A stretch of DNA of 64,000 bases, taken from contig JAGRFM010000052.1 of assembly GCA_020446045.1 (NCBI GenBank), forward strand, positions 17,036-81,035, in the 5' to 3' direction. A model generated the notes under the pieces. That model saw nothing but the letters and a program-made list of their open reading frames with translations. It did not search any database and was not told the DNA's origin. Of the stretch, positions 24,974 through 32,639 are shown in pieces (positions within the stretch are counted from its first letter, which is position 1; the number at the start of each line of letters is the position of its first letter). Source of the DNA: Nitrosomonas sp. (GTDB lineage Bacteria; Pseudomonadota; Gammaproteobacteria; Burkholderiales; Nitrosomonadaceae). Position numbers and translations under genes: made by a program.

Positions 24974-25459
24974 TCAATAAGGTTTTCTACGCACCCCAAG
25001 CCAATAAAATAACCGGGAAAGTCCGACATCCAGTATAAAAAATATGCACACTAGCATCAGAATATCCGTCGTTGATAATTGAAACAAATGCATCACCAGC
25101 AATGCCGGCAGCAAAGATTCAGGCACTTGATCCAGTAACGGAGCCCGGGCGCTTGAACGAAAACCCAACCGCCTCTTAAAAAAACTCGATATGAGATCAC
25201 CTGACATTGCGCCCATTGCAATTAACAAGCCTGTTGCCAAATCATATCCCACCAGTAAGGCTGATACGCCTGTTGCGATTAGAGAACTGAAAAAGCCACG
25301 CCATGTTTTAGCCTCTCCAAACAGTCTTTGTTGGTCAGCAAACCGATAACCGAAATCGATCGGGCAAGACAGCGTAGTGCGCATGAGATAACGCGCCAAT
25401 ATGGGTGAACCATTGGCAATAAGAATCAAAAAAAGAAGTGATAGGAAATGCCATACCAT
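24974..25459 (-). CDS. CDP-archaeol synthase (CarS)-like membrane protein
   Basis: 161 residues, largely hydrophobic with four or five helices. The family signature is the charged loop RLFGEAKTWRGFFSSLIATG and MGAMSGDLISSFFKRRLG...LLDQVPESL, as in the CarS/DUF46 family of CTP:lipid cytidylyltransferases. In archaea CarS makes CDP-archaeol. Bacterial homologues occur but their substrate is not settled; a phosphatidate or isoprenoid phosphate is possible. A standard cdsA is not in the window. Single gene, with the dksA upstream region behind it. Confidence 0.8.
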   Translation of the reverse strand: MVWHFLSLLFLILIANGSPILARYLMRTTLSCPIDFGYRFADQQRLFGEAKTWRGFFSSLIATGVSALLVGYDLATGLLIAMGAMSGDLISSFFKRRLGFRSSARAPLLDQVPESLLPALLVMHLFQLSTTDILMLVCIFFILDVGLSRLFYWLGVRRKPY

Positions 25460-25520
25460 TGAAATATTCTACTGTTAAAGTGCTCCTTCACAACACATTA
25501 TTTGATTGACATAAAACATC

Positions 25521-25639
25521 AATGGGCTATAAGCGTCATAGTGTTGTTTACCATTCAGGTTAAGGAATTTTCCTGAAATTTATATTTTTATTCATCAAAT
25601 TTGTACTTTTTTGTAACGGTTAACTGAGATTTTTAGGTT
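25521..25639 (+). repeat. Truncated AACCTAAAAACCTCAGTTG element (type 2 half)
   Basis: From AATGGGCTATAAG to TTTTTAGGTT it aligns with the right part of the element at 30431 and the reverse complement of the one at 58273. Shared landmarks are ACCATTCAGGTTAAGGAATT, TTCATCAAATTTGTAC and TTGTAACGGTTAACTGAG. The type 1 end is missing. Confidence 0.8.
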
Positions 25640-25710
25640 TAAATCAATATATTGAATATGTGTTTTTTTTCACGCCGGGTTTGAAATACATCCTGTATAG
25701 TGCTTCTGCT

Positions 25711-25851
25711 CTAGTGCTATTTCAATATGATATTGCCGGGTTCAGTGAGTTTGTCAGTGTGCATGGCAAGGCGTGCCTTGCAGGGAATAGTTGTTCTATT
25801 ACCAAAAGGCACAACGCTGTACCTGACAATATCATATTGAAATAGCACTAG
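25711..25851. mobile_element. MITE-like element with 25-bp perfect terminal inverted repeats
   Basis: Positions 25711-25735 and 25827-25851 are perfect inverted repeats beginning CTAGTGCTATTTCAATATG. Total length is 141 bp. If the ends are set at GTGCTATTTC, both flanks are TA, as with IS630/Tc1-type insertions. The inside has a smaller palindrome (GCAAGGCGTGCCTTGC) and no coding capacity. Confidence 0.75.
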
Positions 25852-25942
25852 TATTAGCATGAACGATTACTTAAAAGCGGATGTTAGTAACACGGCATGA
25901 GACTAAAAGCAAGCGATATAAACCGAATTAAAAAAATTATTG

Positions 25943-25948
25943 TATAAT
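25943..25948 (+). promoter_or_regulatory. Possible -10 box of dksA
   Basis: TATAAT, matching the -10 consensus exactly, lies about 70 bp before the dksA start. No convincing -35 box is seen at 17 bp, so the assignment rests on one box only. Confidence 0.3.
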
Positions 25949-26017
25949 CTAAGGTTAGGTTTTATTAGCACGTAAACTGTTTCTTACCCATTAAAAATTG
26001 AATAGGAGCATTAACAT

Positions 26018-26443
26018 ATGCCGCAAGATCTGCAGAGGAGCGATATTACTCCTTATGAACCAAAAGCAGGCGAAGAATATATGAGTTCTGGACAACTCGC
26101 ACATTTTCGCAAGATTTTGGAGGGTATGAAAATTGAATTGAGTCAGGACATTGACCGGGCAGTTCATACGATGCAGGATGAAGCAACCGTGTTTGCCGAC
26201 CCCAATGATCGTGCCAGCCAAGAATCCGACATGACACTGGAATTACGCAACCGGGACCGTGAACGCAAATTGATCAAGAAAATTGATGAGATCATTGCAA
26301 AAATTGATTCGGGTGATTATGGTTATTGTGAAAGTTGCGGCATTGAAATCGGACTGAAACGACTTGAAGCAAGACCAACAGCCACACTTTGCATCGATTG
26401 CAAAACGCTGGATGAAATTCGTGAGAAGCAAATGGCCAAATAA
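26018..26443 (+). CDS. dksA: RNA polymerase-binding transcription factor DksA
   Basis: 141 residues, the standard form. It binds the RNA polymerase secondary channel and, with ppGpp, tunes rRNA and amino-acid promoters in the stringent response. The coiled-coil tip acidic region DPNDRASQESDMTLELRNRD (about 68-87) is intact. The zinc finger has four cysteines in CESCG and CIDC. The ATG at 26018 follows a GGAG site. A terminator follows 26 bp after the stop. Repeat elements lie on both sides of the gene. Confidence 0.97.
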   Translation: MPQDLQRSDITPYEPKAGEEYMSSGQLAHFRKILEGMKIELSQDIDRAVHTMQDEATVFADPNDRASQESDMTLELRNRDRERKLIKKIDEIIAKIDSGDYGYCESCGIEIGLKRLEARPTATLCIDCKTLDEIREKQMAK

Positions 26444-26468
26444 CTAGCCGGCTTTTTTCCAGTTACTC

Positions 26469-26496
26469 AAGCCAGTTTAATCAACTGGCTTTTTTA
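26469..26496 (+). terminator. Rho-independent terminator of dksA
   Basis: Stem AAGCCAGTT (26469-26477) with AACTGGCTT (26483-26491), followed by a T run. A textbook intrinsic terminator. Confidence 0.92.
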
Positions 26497-26530
26497 TTTG
26501 AGAAAATCCTTACCGCCGCGCCAAACGATT

Positions 26531-26551
26531 ATCCTCAAAACCTCAGTTGGA
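26531..26551 (+). repeat. Fragment of the AACCTAAAAACCTCAGTTG element (type 1 end)
   Basis: ATCCTCAAAACCTCAGTTGG followed by ATGGTGTTTAG matches the type 1 end (GGATGGTGTTTAG). The rest of the element is absent. It lies between the dksA terminator and the stop of the cbbY-like gene. Confidence 0.7.
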
Positions 26552-26563
26552 TGGTGTTTAGGA

Positions 26564-27349
26564 TTATTTTACCAGCAGTTTTTCCAATACATCGACATCG
26601 ACAAATTGCTGATCTTTCATTTCAGGACTGTCAGAAAGTACGGTAAAAGCCTGATCCGGCTCGCCCAGATCGGATAATACCGTCGCAGCACCGGAAAAAT
26701 TCTGTTGAGCCGTGTAATGATTAACGGTGATCACAGTCGGAAGGCCGGCTGCAAGTGCTGCATTTAAACCATGTTCAGAATCCTCAATCGCAATGCACTG
26801 CGATGGCTTGAGCTGCAATTGACCAAGCACCCAATAGTAAATATCCGGCGCCGGCTTTTTCTGTGGAACAATATCGCCAGCACCTATCACATCGAAAAAA
26901 TTCGATGCATGACTCCCTAACGTGGATTCAAGCAAATAGGTGACATTTTCCGGGGTGGTGGTGGTTGCGATCGCAACTCTCACGTTTCTGTCACGCAGCT
27001 CCCGGACTAATCGCTTAACACCTGGGCGCAGGGGTATTTCACCTTGTTCCATCAGCTGTTTAAAATGTCTTGTTTTGGTTTTATGCAAACTGGCAATCCA
27101 TTCATCCAGATCATTCCGTTTCAATTCATCAGGTTGATATTTCTCGATATAAAACCGAATGCGTTCTTTACCGCCGGTTACCTGGAGCAATTCGCCATAC
27201 AGCGGAATATCCCAATTCCACGACAATTCGAATTCCTTAAAGGCGGCGTTAAATGCAGGGCGGTGACCATCCCGTTCGGTATCGGCAAGCGTACCGTCCA
27301 CATCGAACAGGACTGCTTTTAATGTATGCGTTGTGTCAGTATTATCCAT
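26564..27349 (-). CDS. HAD-IA phosphatase, CbbY type
   Basis: 261 residues. Catalytic motif AVLFDVDGTLADTERDGHR has the full DxD; the cap has ELSWNWDIPLYGELLQVTGGKERIR, which is characteristic of CbbY. Motif II/III (AIATTTTPENV, KKPAPDIY) and EDSEHGLNAALAAGLPTV follow. CbbY removes xylulose-1,5-bisphosphate, an inhibitor formed by RuBisCO; a role beside the Calvin cycle would fit an autotroph, but no cbb gene is in the window. Start 27349 (MDNTDTTHTLKAV) is preferred over the longer frame to 27412, which would overlap the upstream gene. Confidence 0.88.
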   Translation of the reverse strand: MDNTDTTHTLKAVLFDVDGTLADTERDGHRPAFNAAFKEFELSWNWDIPLYGELLQVTGGKERIRFYIEKYQPDELKRNDLDEWIASLHKTKTRHFKQLMEQGEIPLRPGVKRLVRELRDRNVRVAIATTTTPENVTYLLESTLGSHASNFFDVIGAGDIVPQKKPAPDIYYWVLGQLQLKPSQCIAIEDSEHGLNAALAAGLPTVITVNHYTAQQNFSGAATVLSDLGEPDQAFTVLSDSPEMKDQQFVDVDVLEKLLVK

Positions 27350-27365
27350 ATTATGTCTGCTATCG

Positions 27366-28391
27366 CTATAAATGTGCATGGCTTGCACGCTGAAGACGAT
27401 CTGAAATAGCAAGCCAGTCAGGTTTGTTGGGGGGTGCTTCCATTAAAATATAACCCAATCCCAGCTGATCGCATTGATGAAGGACAGCGTACAACTGCCG
27501 ACCATATTGAATGGGATCGGGCGGCATTAGAATATGCCGAATATTGGATACGCGAGGTAACAATAAATCCATGCCGGACCAGGTAATGACCGAAATTTTA
27601 AAGCCCTGTTCGACATATTGCAGCACCACTTCGCTTAGCTCTGCCTGAGAAAGCATCTTCAGCGGTGTCGATGGTGCATAGTGTACAGGTAGCGTCCCGG
27701 AAACACAAATGGCCGGTTCATGCTTTTGGATCAGTCTGACAGGACAATTCAGGGCGGCTTCAATGTCAGATACGGCAATACCGCCGGGTCTTAACACAGT
27801 AACCGTTTTTTGGCCAAAACTGACTATCGTGCTTTCCAATCCGACTTCACAAGCCCCGCCATCGAGTATCATATCAACCTCATCAGCCAATGCCGTTCGA
27901 ACATGGACTGCTGAAGTAGGACTGATTTTGCCGTAAAGATTGGCCGAAGGTGCCGCCACGGCTTTATTTGGGCCCAGCGCTTTTAATAACGCCAGTGCAA
28001 CAGGATGCGCCGGAATTCGAATACCTACCGTTTCCTGCCCCCCCGTTACACAACCCGGAACATGCCGGCTTCTTTTGAGAATTAATGTCAAGGGTCCCGG
28101 CCAGAAACGTTTAGCAAGAACCCGGGCAGACTCGGGAATATCTAGAGCCCAATAATCGAGTTGCCCGATGTCACTGATATGCAAAATTAACGGGTGATCA
28201 GACGGACGCTGTTTGATGGCGTAGATTTTCCTTACAGCATCAGGATTGGTCGCATCTGCACCTAAACCATAGACTGTTTCGGTTGGAAACGCCACAACGC
28301 CACCCTTCAATAAAATATCAGCAGCGGATTCAATTTGACTTTTCTGGTTCTGATTCAGTTGCACTGTACTGGGAAATGTAGGCTTGATCAT
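27366..28391 (-). CDS. L-threonylcarbamoyladenylate synthase (Sua5/YwlC type)
   Basis: 341 residues. It makes threonylcarbamoyl-AMP for the t6A37 modification of tRNAs reading ANN codons. The YrdC domain (about 15-205) shows GGVVAFPTETVYGLGADA, KIYAIKQRPSDHPLILHI, KRFWPGPLTLIL and AAPSANLYGKISPTSA. A C-terminal Sua5 domain (from HYAPSTPLKML) makes this the long form. Start 28391 (MIKPTFPST) has an AAAAG site; the frame to 28436 would overlap clsB. Gaps of 7 bp to clsB and 16 bp to the phosphatase suggest one transcript. Confidence 0.92.
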   Translation of the reverse strand: MIKPTFPSTVQLNQNQKSQIESAADILLKGGVVAFPTETVYGLGADATNPDAVRKIYAIKQRPSDHPLILHISDIGQLDYWALDIPESARVLAKRFWPGPLTLILKRSRHVPGCVTGGQETVGIRIPAHPVALALLKALGPNKAVAAPSANLYGKISPTSAVHVRTALADEVDMILDGGACEVGLESTIVSFGQKTVTVLRPGGIAVSDIEAALNCPVRLIQKHEPAICVSGTLPVHYAPSTPLKMLSQAELSEVVLQYVEQGFKISVITWSGMDLLLPRVSNIRHILMPPDPIQYGRQLYAVLHQCDQLGLGYILMEAPPNKPDWLAISDRLQRASHAHL

Positions 28392-28398
28392 CTTTTCA

Positions 28399-29583
28399 CT
28401 ATGAGGCGACACGTGGTTGCATAGCTTTATGGCCATAACCCAAGATACTTTGCGCGTAATAGATCACTATGTAACACAACTGATAAATAACATGATTTAA
28501 CCAGGATTGTGACCGCCAACCGCTACGAACCACTAAAACGGATTCTTTTGATATCGCCCGCATTAGACTGGTACGCAATTGTGCAGCAAAACCCTTGTCA
28601 TGGATAACCAGATTCGCTTCGCGGGCAAGCATTAAACTGAAAGGATCAATATTGGAAGAACCCACCGTAGACCAGCAGCAATCAATCACGGCGACCTTGG
28701 CATGTAAATAATGGCGGTTATACTCATAAATCTTAATCCCCGCATCCAGCAAATTGCCGTACAGTGCCCGCGTTGCGTAATGTTGCATGCGGTATTCGAT
28801 TTTTCCTTGCAATAATAAAATGACACTGACACCACGGCTTGCGGCAGCGTTCAATGCACGACAAAAGTTTCTGCCGGGCAGAAAATAAGCATTGGCGATG
28901 ATGATTTCCTGATTCGCATGATTAATCGCTTCAAGATAGGCGCGTTCTATCGTATGGCGATGCCGAATGTTGTCGCGTATCAAAAAGGCAGCTAATTGAT
29001 TTCCTTTATGTATGTCGGGCAGAGGTTGTTTTTTATGATTGATCCAGCGTTTTTTAAAATGCGCCCAGGCAACAATCATCCATAACCGCCGCATAGCAGC
29101 ATCAATCCTTTCCAGCACAGGCCCTTCGACTTTTACAGCATAATCAAAGCGTGGAATATGATTTTCAGAATCATCAGTGTCACTGACAATATTAATGCCG
29201 CCTACAAATGCAACATGGGCATCAATAATTACCAGTTTACGATGCATACGACGCAAACGATAACGGCGGAATTTGAACCAGAGGTCTTCGCGGCGAAAAA
29301 TTAACAGTTTTACCCTGGCGTCCAGCAATGTCTGGATAAAGCTTTCAGGCAAATGATACGAACCGAAGCCGTCAATCAACACATGAACAAATACACCGCG
29401 TTGGGCTGCACGCATTAAAGCCGTTGCAATCTTGCGGCCAATTCGATCATCGTTGAAGATATAAGTTTCCAGATAGATCTCGGATTGCGCTGCATTGATG
29501 GCGCGCTCCAGTTCCGGGAAGAAATCATTGCCGCTGCATAATAATTTGATGGTATTACCCGAAATAAAACCGTTGTGGATCAT
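28399..29583 (-). CDS. clsB: Cardiolipin synthase B-like phospholipase D family protein
   Basis: 394 residues with two HKD motifs: HRKLVIIDAHVAFVGGIN and HAKVAVIDCCWSTVGSSN. The N-terminal segment LLCSGNDFFPELERAINAA is typical of ClsB. ClsB joins phosphatidylglycerol with phosphatidylethanolamine or PG to form cardiolipin in the inner membrane. In E. coli it is encoded with ybhP (an EEP protein) and ybhN. Here the EEP gene is directly upstream and overlaps by 4 bp, which supports the assignment. No ybhN is present next to it. Confidence 0.9.
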   Translation of the reverse strand: MIHNGFISGNTIKLLCSGNDFFPELERAINAAQSEIYLETYIFNDDRIGRKIATALMRAAQRGVFVHVLIDGFGSYHLPESFIQTLLDARVKLLIFRREDLWFKFRRYRLRRMHRKLVIIDAHVAFVGGINIVSDTDDSENHIPRFDYAVKVEGPVLERIDAAMRRLWMIVAWAHFKKRWINHKKQPLPDIHKGNQLAAFLIRDNIRHRHTIERAYLEAINHANQEIIIANAYFLPGRNFCRALNAAASRGVSVILLLQGKIEYRMQHYATRALYGNLLDAGIKIYEYNRHYLHAKVAVIDCCWSTVGSSNIDPFSLMLAREANLVIHDKGFAAQLRTSLMRAISKESVLVVRSGWRSQSWLNHVIYQLCYIVIYYAQSILGYGHKAMQPRVAS

Positions 29584-30332
29584 CGGCGTACAACATTTGT
29601 CGATAACGCAGCATGGTCTGAAGTATTAGACCAGGGATAACCATGATGTACACGCGAATCTTCAATATGAAAACCACGGACATAAATGCGGTCAAGCCGC
29701 AAAATCGGCAATGCGGACGGAAAACTGCGCGCCGCCCGGCCAGTAGTAAATTCAAAAACTTCTGTCAAATCCAGGGCATCGGCAAGAATGGCTCCCGTCT
29801 TTTCACCCCAGTCATTAAAATCACCCGCTATCACCAATGGCGCATGGCTTGGTACCATGCTTTTAATCCGTTTTTTTATGGCTTTGAGTTGCACATGTCG
29901 GCCTTTTTTGAATAATCCCAGATGAACGCAAATGCAATGCAAGTTCTCGTCCCAATTCGGGATACCGATCTCACAATGCAACAAGCCGCGGCTTTCAAAA
30001 CGGTGAGCTGAAATATCTTCATTCTCCCAGAATACAATCGGATAGCGGCTTAATAGGGCATTACCGTGGTGCCCAACATCATATACAGCATTTTTTCCGT
30101 AAACCGATTCAGGCCATACCGAATCGGCAAAAAATTCATGCTGGCTGCCATCGGGCCAGTCGGTATAACGTTCCGGGTGTTTGGTATGATACCCCACCAC
30201 TTCCTGCAAAAAAACGATATCGGCATTCAGGTTGCGCAAATGACTGCGTTGCTCATGCAGCACCAAACGCTGATTAAAACTGGAAAACCCTTTGTGAACA
30301 TTGTAAGTTGCGATATGTAATTTTCTGAACAC
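29580..30332 (-). CDS. Endonuclease/exonuclease/phosphatase family protein (YbhP-like)
   Basis: 250 residues with the EEP metal-dependent hydrolase fold. Motifs: ATYNVHKGFSSF, DIVFLQEVVGYHT, CVHLGLFKKGRHVQ, APLVIAGDFNDWGEK, and the final SDHAALS. No signal peptide. It is co-encoded with clsB (stop/start overlap ATGA), the same pairing as E. coli ybhP-clsB, so a role in phospholipid metabolism is likely, though the substrate is unknown. Confidence 0.88.
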   Translation of the reverse strand: MFRKLHIATYNVHKGFSSFNQRLVLHEQRSHLRNLNADIVFLQEVVGYHTKHPERYTDWPDGSQHEFFADSVWPESVYGKNAVYDVGHHGNALLSRYPIVFWENEDISAHRFESRGLLHCEIGIPNWDENLHCICVHLGLFKKGRHVQLKAIKKRIKSMVPSHAPLVIAGDFNDWGEKTGAILADALDLTEVFEFTTGRAARSFPSALPILRLDRIYVRGFHIEDSRVHHGYPWSNTSDHAALSTNVVRR

Positions 30333-30646
30333 GATTAGATTCTGTATAAAATTATCTGATTATGATTGTTTTCTGCGACATGACAGATAGATCGTCATTT
30401 GTACAAAAAAATCCTCACAGGTTATCTTTTAACCTAAAAGCCTCAGTTGGATGGTGTTTAGAGTGCCCACCATTCAGGTTAAGGAATTTTCCTGAAATAT
30501 ATAATTTTTTATTCATCAAGTTTGTGCTTTTTTGTAACGGTCAACTGAGATTTTTAGGTTTAATTCCAGTATCCTAAAAAGATGCGGCTTTTAATCAATT
30601 TTTCAAGGTATCATCAAAACTAAACCAGCCTGAATCTTCAGCAGAG
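30333..30646. other. 314-bp intergenic region with a complete short repeat element
   Basis: It separates the EEP-clsB-sua5-cbbY unit from the glyQ-to-ygjP unit, both on the minus strand. The middle is occupied by the element at 30431-30560. No other feature was seen. Confidence 0.7.
30431..30560 (+). mobile_element. Complete short copy of the AACCTAAAAACCTCAGTTG element
   Basis: 130 bp bounded by AACCTAAAAGCCTCAGTTG and its inverted form CAACTGAGATTTTTAGGTT. The type 1 end continues GATGGTGTTTAGAGTG and the type 2 end GACCGTTACAAAAAAGCAC in inverse. It equals the 238-bp copy at 58273 with an internal deletion of about 105 bp just after GAGTG. No coding capacity, so it must be mobilised in trans if at all. 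Confidence 0.82.
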
Positions 30647-31354
30647 TCAATCTTGCAAGGTATAGGTACGGAGTTCCTGACGTGCCTGCTGATAGGTTGG
30701 ATAAGCAATCGCCACCTTACGCCAAAAAGCCGGTGAATGATTCATTTCAAAAAGATGGCACAATTCATGGGCAACAACGTAATCGATCAAATGTAACGGC
30801 AATTGAATAAGGCGCCAGTTCAATCGTATGACACCACGATTATTGCAACTGCCCCAGCGGGTTTTAGCGTTTGACAATTTGAAGGGAGATCTTGATATTC
30901 TGAGTTTCCCGGAAAACAAGTCAATCCGTTCCCTGAAACAGGTAACAGCCTGCCGCCGGTACCATTCTGCAATCCACTGCTGAAAAAGCGCCGAACTCAA
31001 ATAATGATCCGATTCACTTGGTTTTATTGTTTCATGAGCTGTCGCGGACACCATTTGAATTTGACCGCAAGCAGTCATTTTTGGCTTCCAGAGGCCGCCC
31101 AGCAACGGATACAAACCCAAATGCCGCAAAGTACTATAAGTCTGCAGCGATTTCCGGTTCTGCCATTCGGCAAGCTTTTTATGGATCCAATTTGCTTTGG
31201 TTTGCAGCACCGCATCGATTTCCGATACCGGCACTTCCAATGGAACGCTAACCCGCAAGCCCTGTTGATTGACCGTTAAACCGATGGTTCTCCGCGGGCT
31301 GCGCTTGAGTTGATAATCAATTATTTTACCATCCAGATTGACTTTACTTAACAT
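30647..31354 (-). CDS. YgjP-like metallopeptidase (DUF45 / M48-like)
   Basis: About 235 residues. Zinc motif HELCH within YVVAHELCHLFEMNHSPAFW is the YgjP signature. The N-terminal half has a beta-rich domain (RSPRRTIGLTVNQQGLRVSVP). Preceding motif TRWGSCNNRGVIRLNWRL is also typical. The substrate is unknown; related SprT/WLM proteins are proteases. The frame runs to 31420, but the start at 31354 (MLSKVNLDG) clears the plsC stop at 31362 and fits the family. Confidence 0.88.
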   Translation of the reverse strand: MLSKVNLDGKIIDYQLKRSPRRTIGLTVNQQGLRVSVPLEVPVSEIDAVLQTKANWIHKKLAEWQNRKSLQTYSTLRHLGLYPLLGGLWKPKMTACGQIQMVSATAHETIKPSESDHYLSSALFQQWIAEWYRRQAVTCFRERIDLFSGKLRISRSPFKLSNAKTRWGSCNNRGVIRLNWRLIQLPLHLIDYVVAHELCHLFEMNHSPAFWRKVAIAYPTYQQARQELRTYTLQD

Positions 31355-31361
31355 TGCCACT

Positions 31362-32099
31362 TCAATCCGAGGAAACTTGAAACGATTTAAGCTGACTGAT
31401 GCGCGCCATTTCGGATTCAATCCAGTTTTCTACCCGCTCATTGAGTGCGTTGGATTCCATCCCGGTCGGATCAATCGGCTTGCCAATACTGACGGTGATC
31501 GTGCCCGGCTTTTTAATAAAGGCATTCCTGGCCCAGAATTCACCCGCATTATGCGCAACCGGCACCACAGGTACTTCAGTATGTGTAGCCAGCCACGCTC
31601 CGCCGATCCGGTATTTGCCTTTCTTCCCCGGTGGTATACGCGTCCCTTCCGGAAAAATAACCACCCAGAAACCATTCTTCAACCGGTCGCGTCCCTGCTC
31701 GACAACCTGATCCAAAGCACTTCTACCTGCACTGCGATCGATTGCAATAGGACTGGTCATCGCGAGTCCCCAACCAAAAAACGGAATGCGTAGCAATTCT
31801 TTTTTCAACACCCAGACCTGAGGCGGAAAAATCTTCTGAAATGCCAGTGTCTCCCAGGCCGATTGGTGTTTGGATAGCACAATACTGGGCGTGTCAGGAA
31901 TATTTTCCGCACCCAGGATACGGTAACGCAAGCCGCAGACATTTCCCAACAAAAACAGTATAATGCGGGTCCAGGTTGAAGTAACGCGATAACGCGCATG
32001 CGGCGAAAGCGGATAACAGGCAAGTGTAAAAATCGCATACGGCGGTGTAATAATCACCAACAACAACATGTAAAGTGTAGAACGTAACAAAGCCTGCAT
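31362..32099 (-). CDS. plsC: 1-acyl-sn-glycerol-3-phosphate acyltransferase PlsC
   Basis: 245 residues. Makes phosphatidic acid from lysophosphatidic acid at the inner membrane. An N-terminal membrane helix (about 8-30) precedes the acyltransferase domain. Motif I reads LSKHQSAWETLAFQ (HX4E instead of HX4D, a variant known in betaproteobacterial members) and motif III is VIFPEGTRIPPG. Its start overlaps the gmhB stop (TAATG), so it is translationally coupled. Confidence 0.93.
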   Translation of the reverse strand: MQALLRSTLYMLLLVIITPPYAIFTLACYPLSPHARYRVTSTWTRIILFLLGNVCGLRYRILGAENIPDTPSIVLSKHQSAWETLAFQKIFPPQVWVLKKELLRIPFFGWGLAMTSPIAIDRSAGRSALDQVVEQGRDRLKNGFWVVIFPEGTRIPPGKKGKYRIGGAWLATHTEVPVVPVAHNAGEFWARNAFIKKPGTITVSIGKPIDPTGMESNALNERVENWIESEMARISQLKSFQVSSD

Positions 32100-32638
32100 T
32101 ATGCGTGTCCCACAATGGCGTCAACGGCAGCGGACAAATCGTCGAAAATCAACGTACGCGGCGGCAGCGCGTTTCTCTCCTGTGTTTTTTTTCCTTTTCC
32201 GGTCAACAGCAGAATCGGCAGCGCACCAACAGCATCGGCGGCCAATAGATCACGCAACGCATCACCAATAACTGGTACATTTTTCAAATCAGTACCATAC
32301 CGTTGCATGATTTCTTCAAACATTCCGGTTTTTGGTTTACGGCAATTGCATTTATCCACGTTGGTGTGCGGACAGAAAAAAATGGAATCAATGCGCCCAC
32401 CTGCCTGCGCAGCCGCCTTATACATTTTGTCATTGATGGCATTGAAAGTTACCATGTCCAGCAAACCGCGCCCAATACCGGATTGATTGGTTGCGGTAAC
32501 AACGCGATAACCGGAATGCGTCAAATGCGCTATTGCCTCGAGGCTGCCGGGAATGGGACGCCATTCATCCGGCGTTTTGATGAATGTCTCACTGCTTTGA
32601 TTAATCACTCCATTATGATCAAGTATCACTATTTTCAT
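32099..32638 (-). CDS. gmhB: D-glycero-beta-D-manno-heptose 1,7-bisphosphate 7-phosphatase-like protein
   Basis: 179 residues, HAD-III family, matching GmhB of the ADP-heptose pathway for LPS inner core. Substrate and zinc features are present: PGSLEAIAHL, ATNQSGIGRGL, the CPH...CNCRKPK zinc site, and GDALRDLLAA. The catalytic motif reads ILDHNGVIN: the nucleophile Asp is kept, but the second Asp of DxD (general acid/base) is Asn (codon AAT), which would be expected to weaken catalysis. It lies 1 bp after glyS and overlaps plsC, the common order glyQ-glyS-gmhB-plsC. Confidence 0.88.
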   Translation of the reverse strand: MKIVILDHNGVINQSSETFIKTPDEWRPIPGSLEAIAHLTHSGYRVVTATNQSGIGRGLLDMVTFNAINDKMYKAAAQAGGRIDSIFFCPHTNVDKCNCRKPKTGMFEEIMQRYGTDLKNVPVIGDALRDLLAADAVGALPILLLTGKGKKTQERNALPPRTLIFDDLSAAVDAIVGHA

Positions 32639-32639
32639 A

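Larger units (their letters stand above)
25460..26017. other. 558-bp repeat-rich intergenic region before dksA
   Basis: It holds a truncated AACCTAAAA-type element (25521-25639), a second element with 25-bp perfect inverted ends (25711-25851), and the dksA promoter region. An open frame of 61 codons at 25660-25845 lies almost wholly inside the second element and was rejected as a gene. Confidence 0.7.

Noticed and set aside
25660-25845. Open frame of 61 codons before dksA
   Set aside because: It overlaps the 141-bp inverted-repeat element almost completely; no ribosome site.
25521-26551. Composite transposon carrying dksA
   Set aside because: The two element pieces are truncated, in direct orientation, with no transposase. 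dksA is a housekeeping gene with its own terminator.
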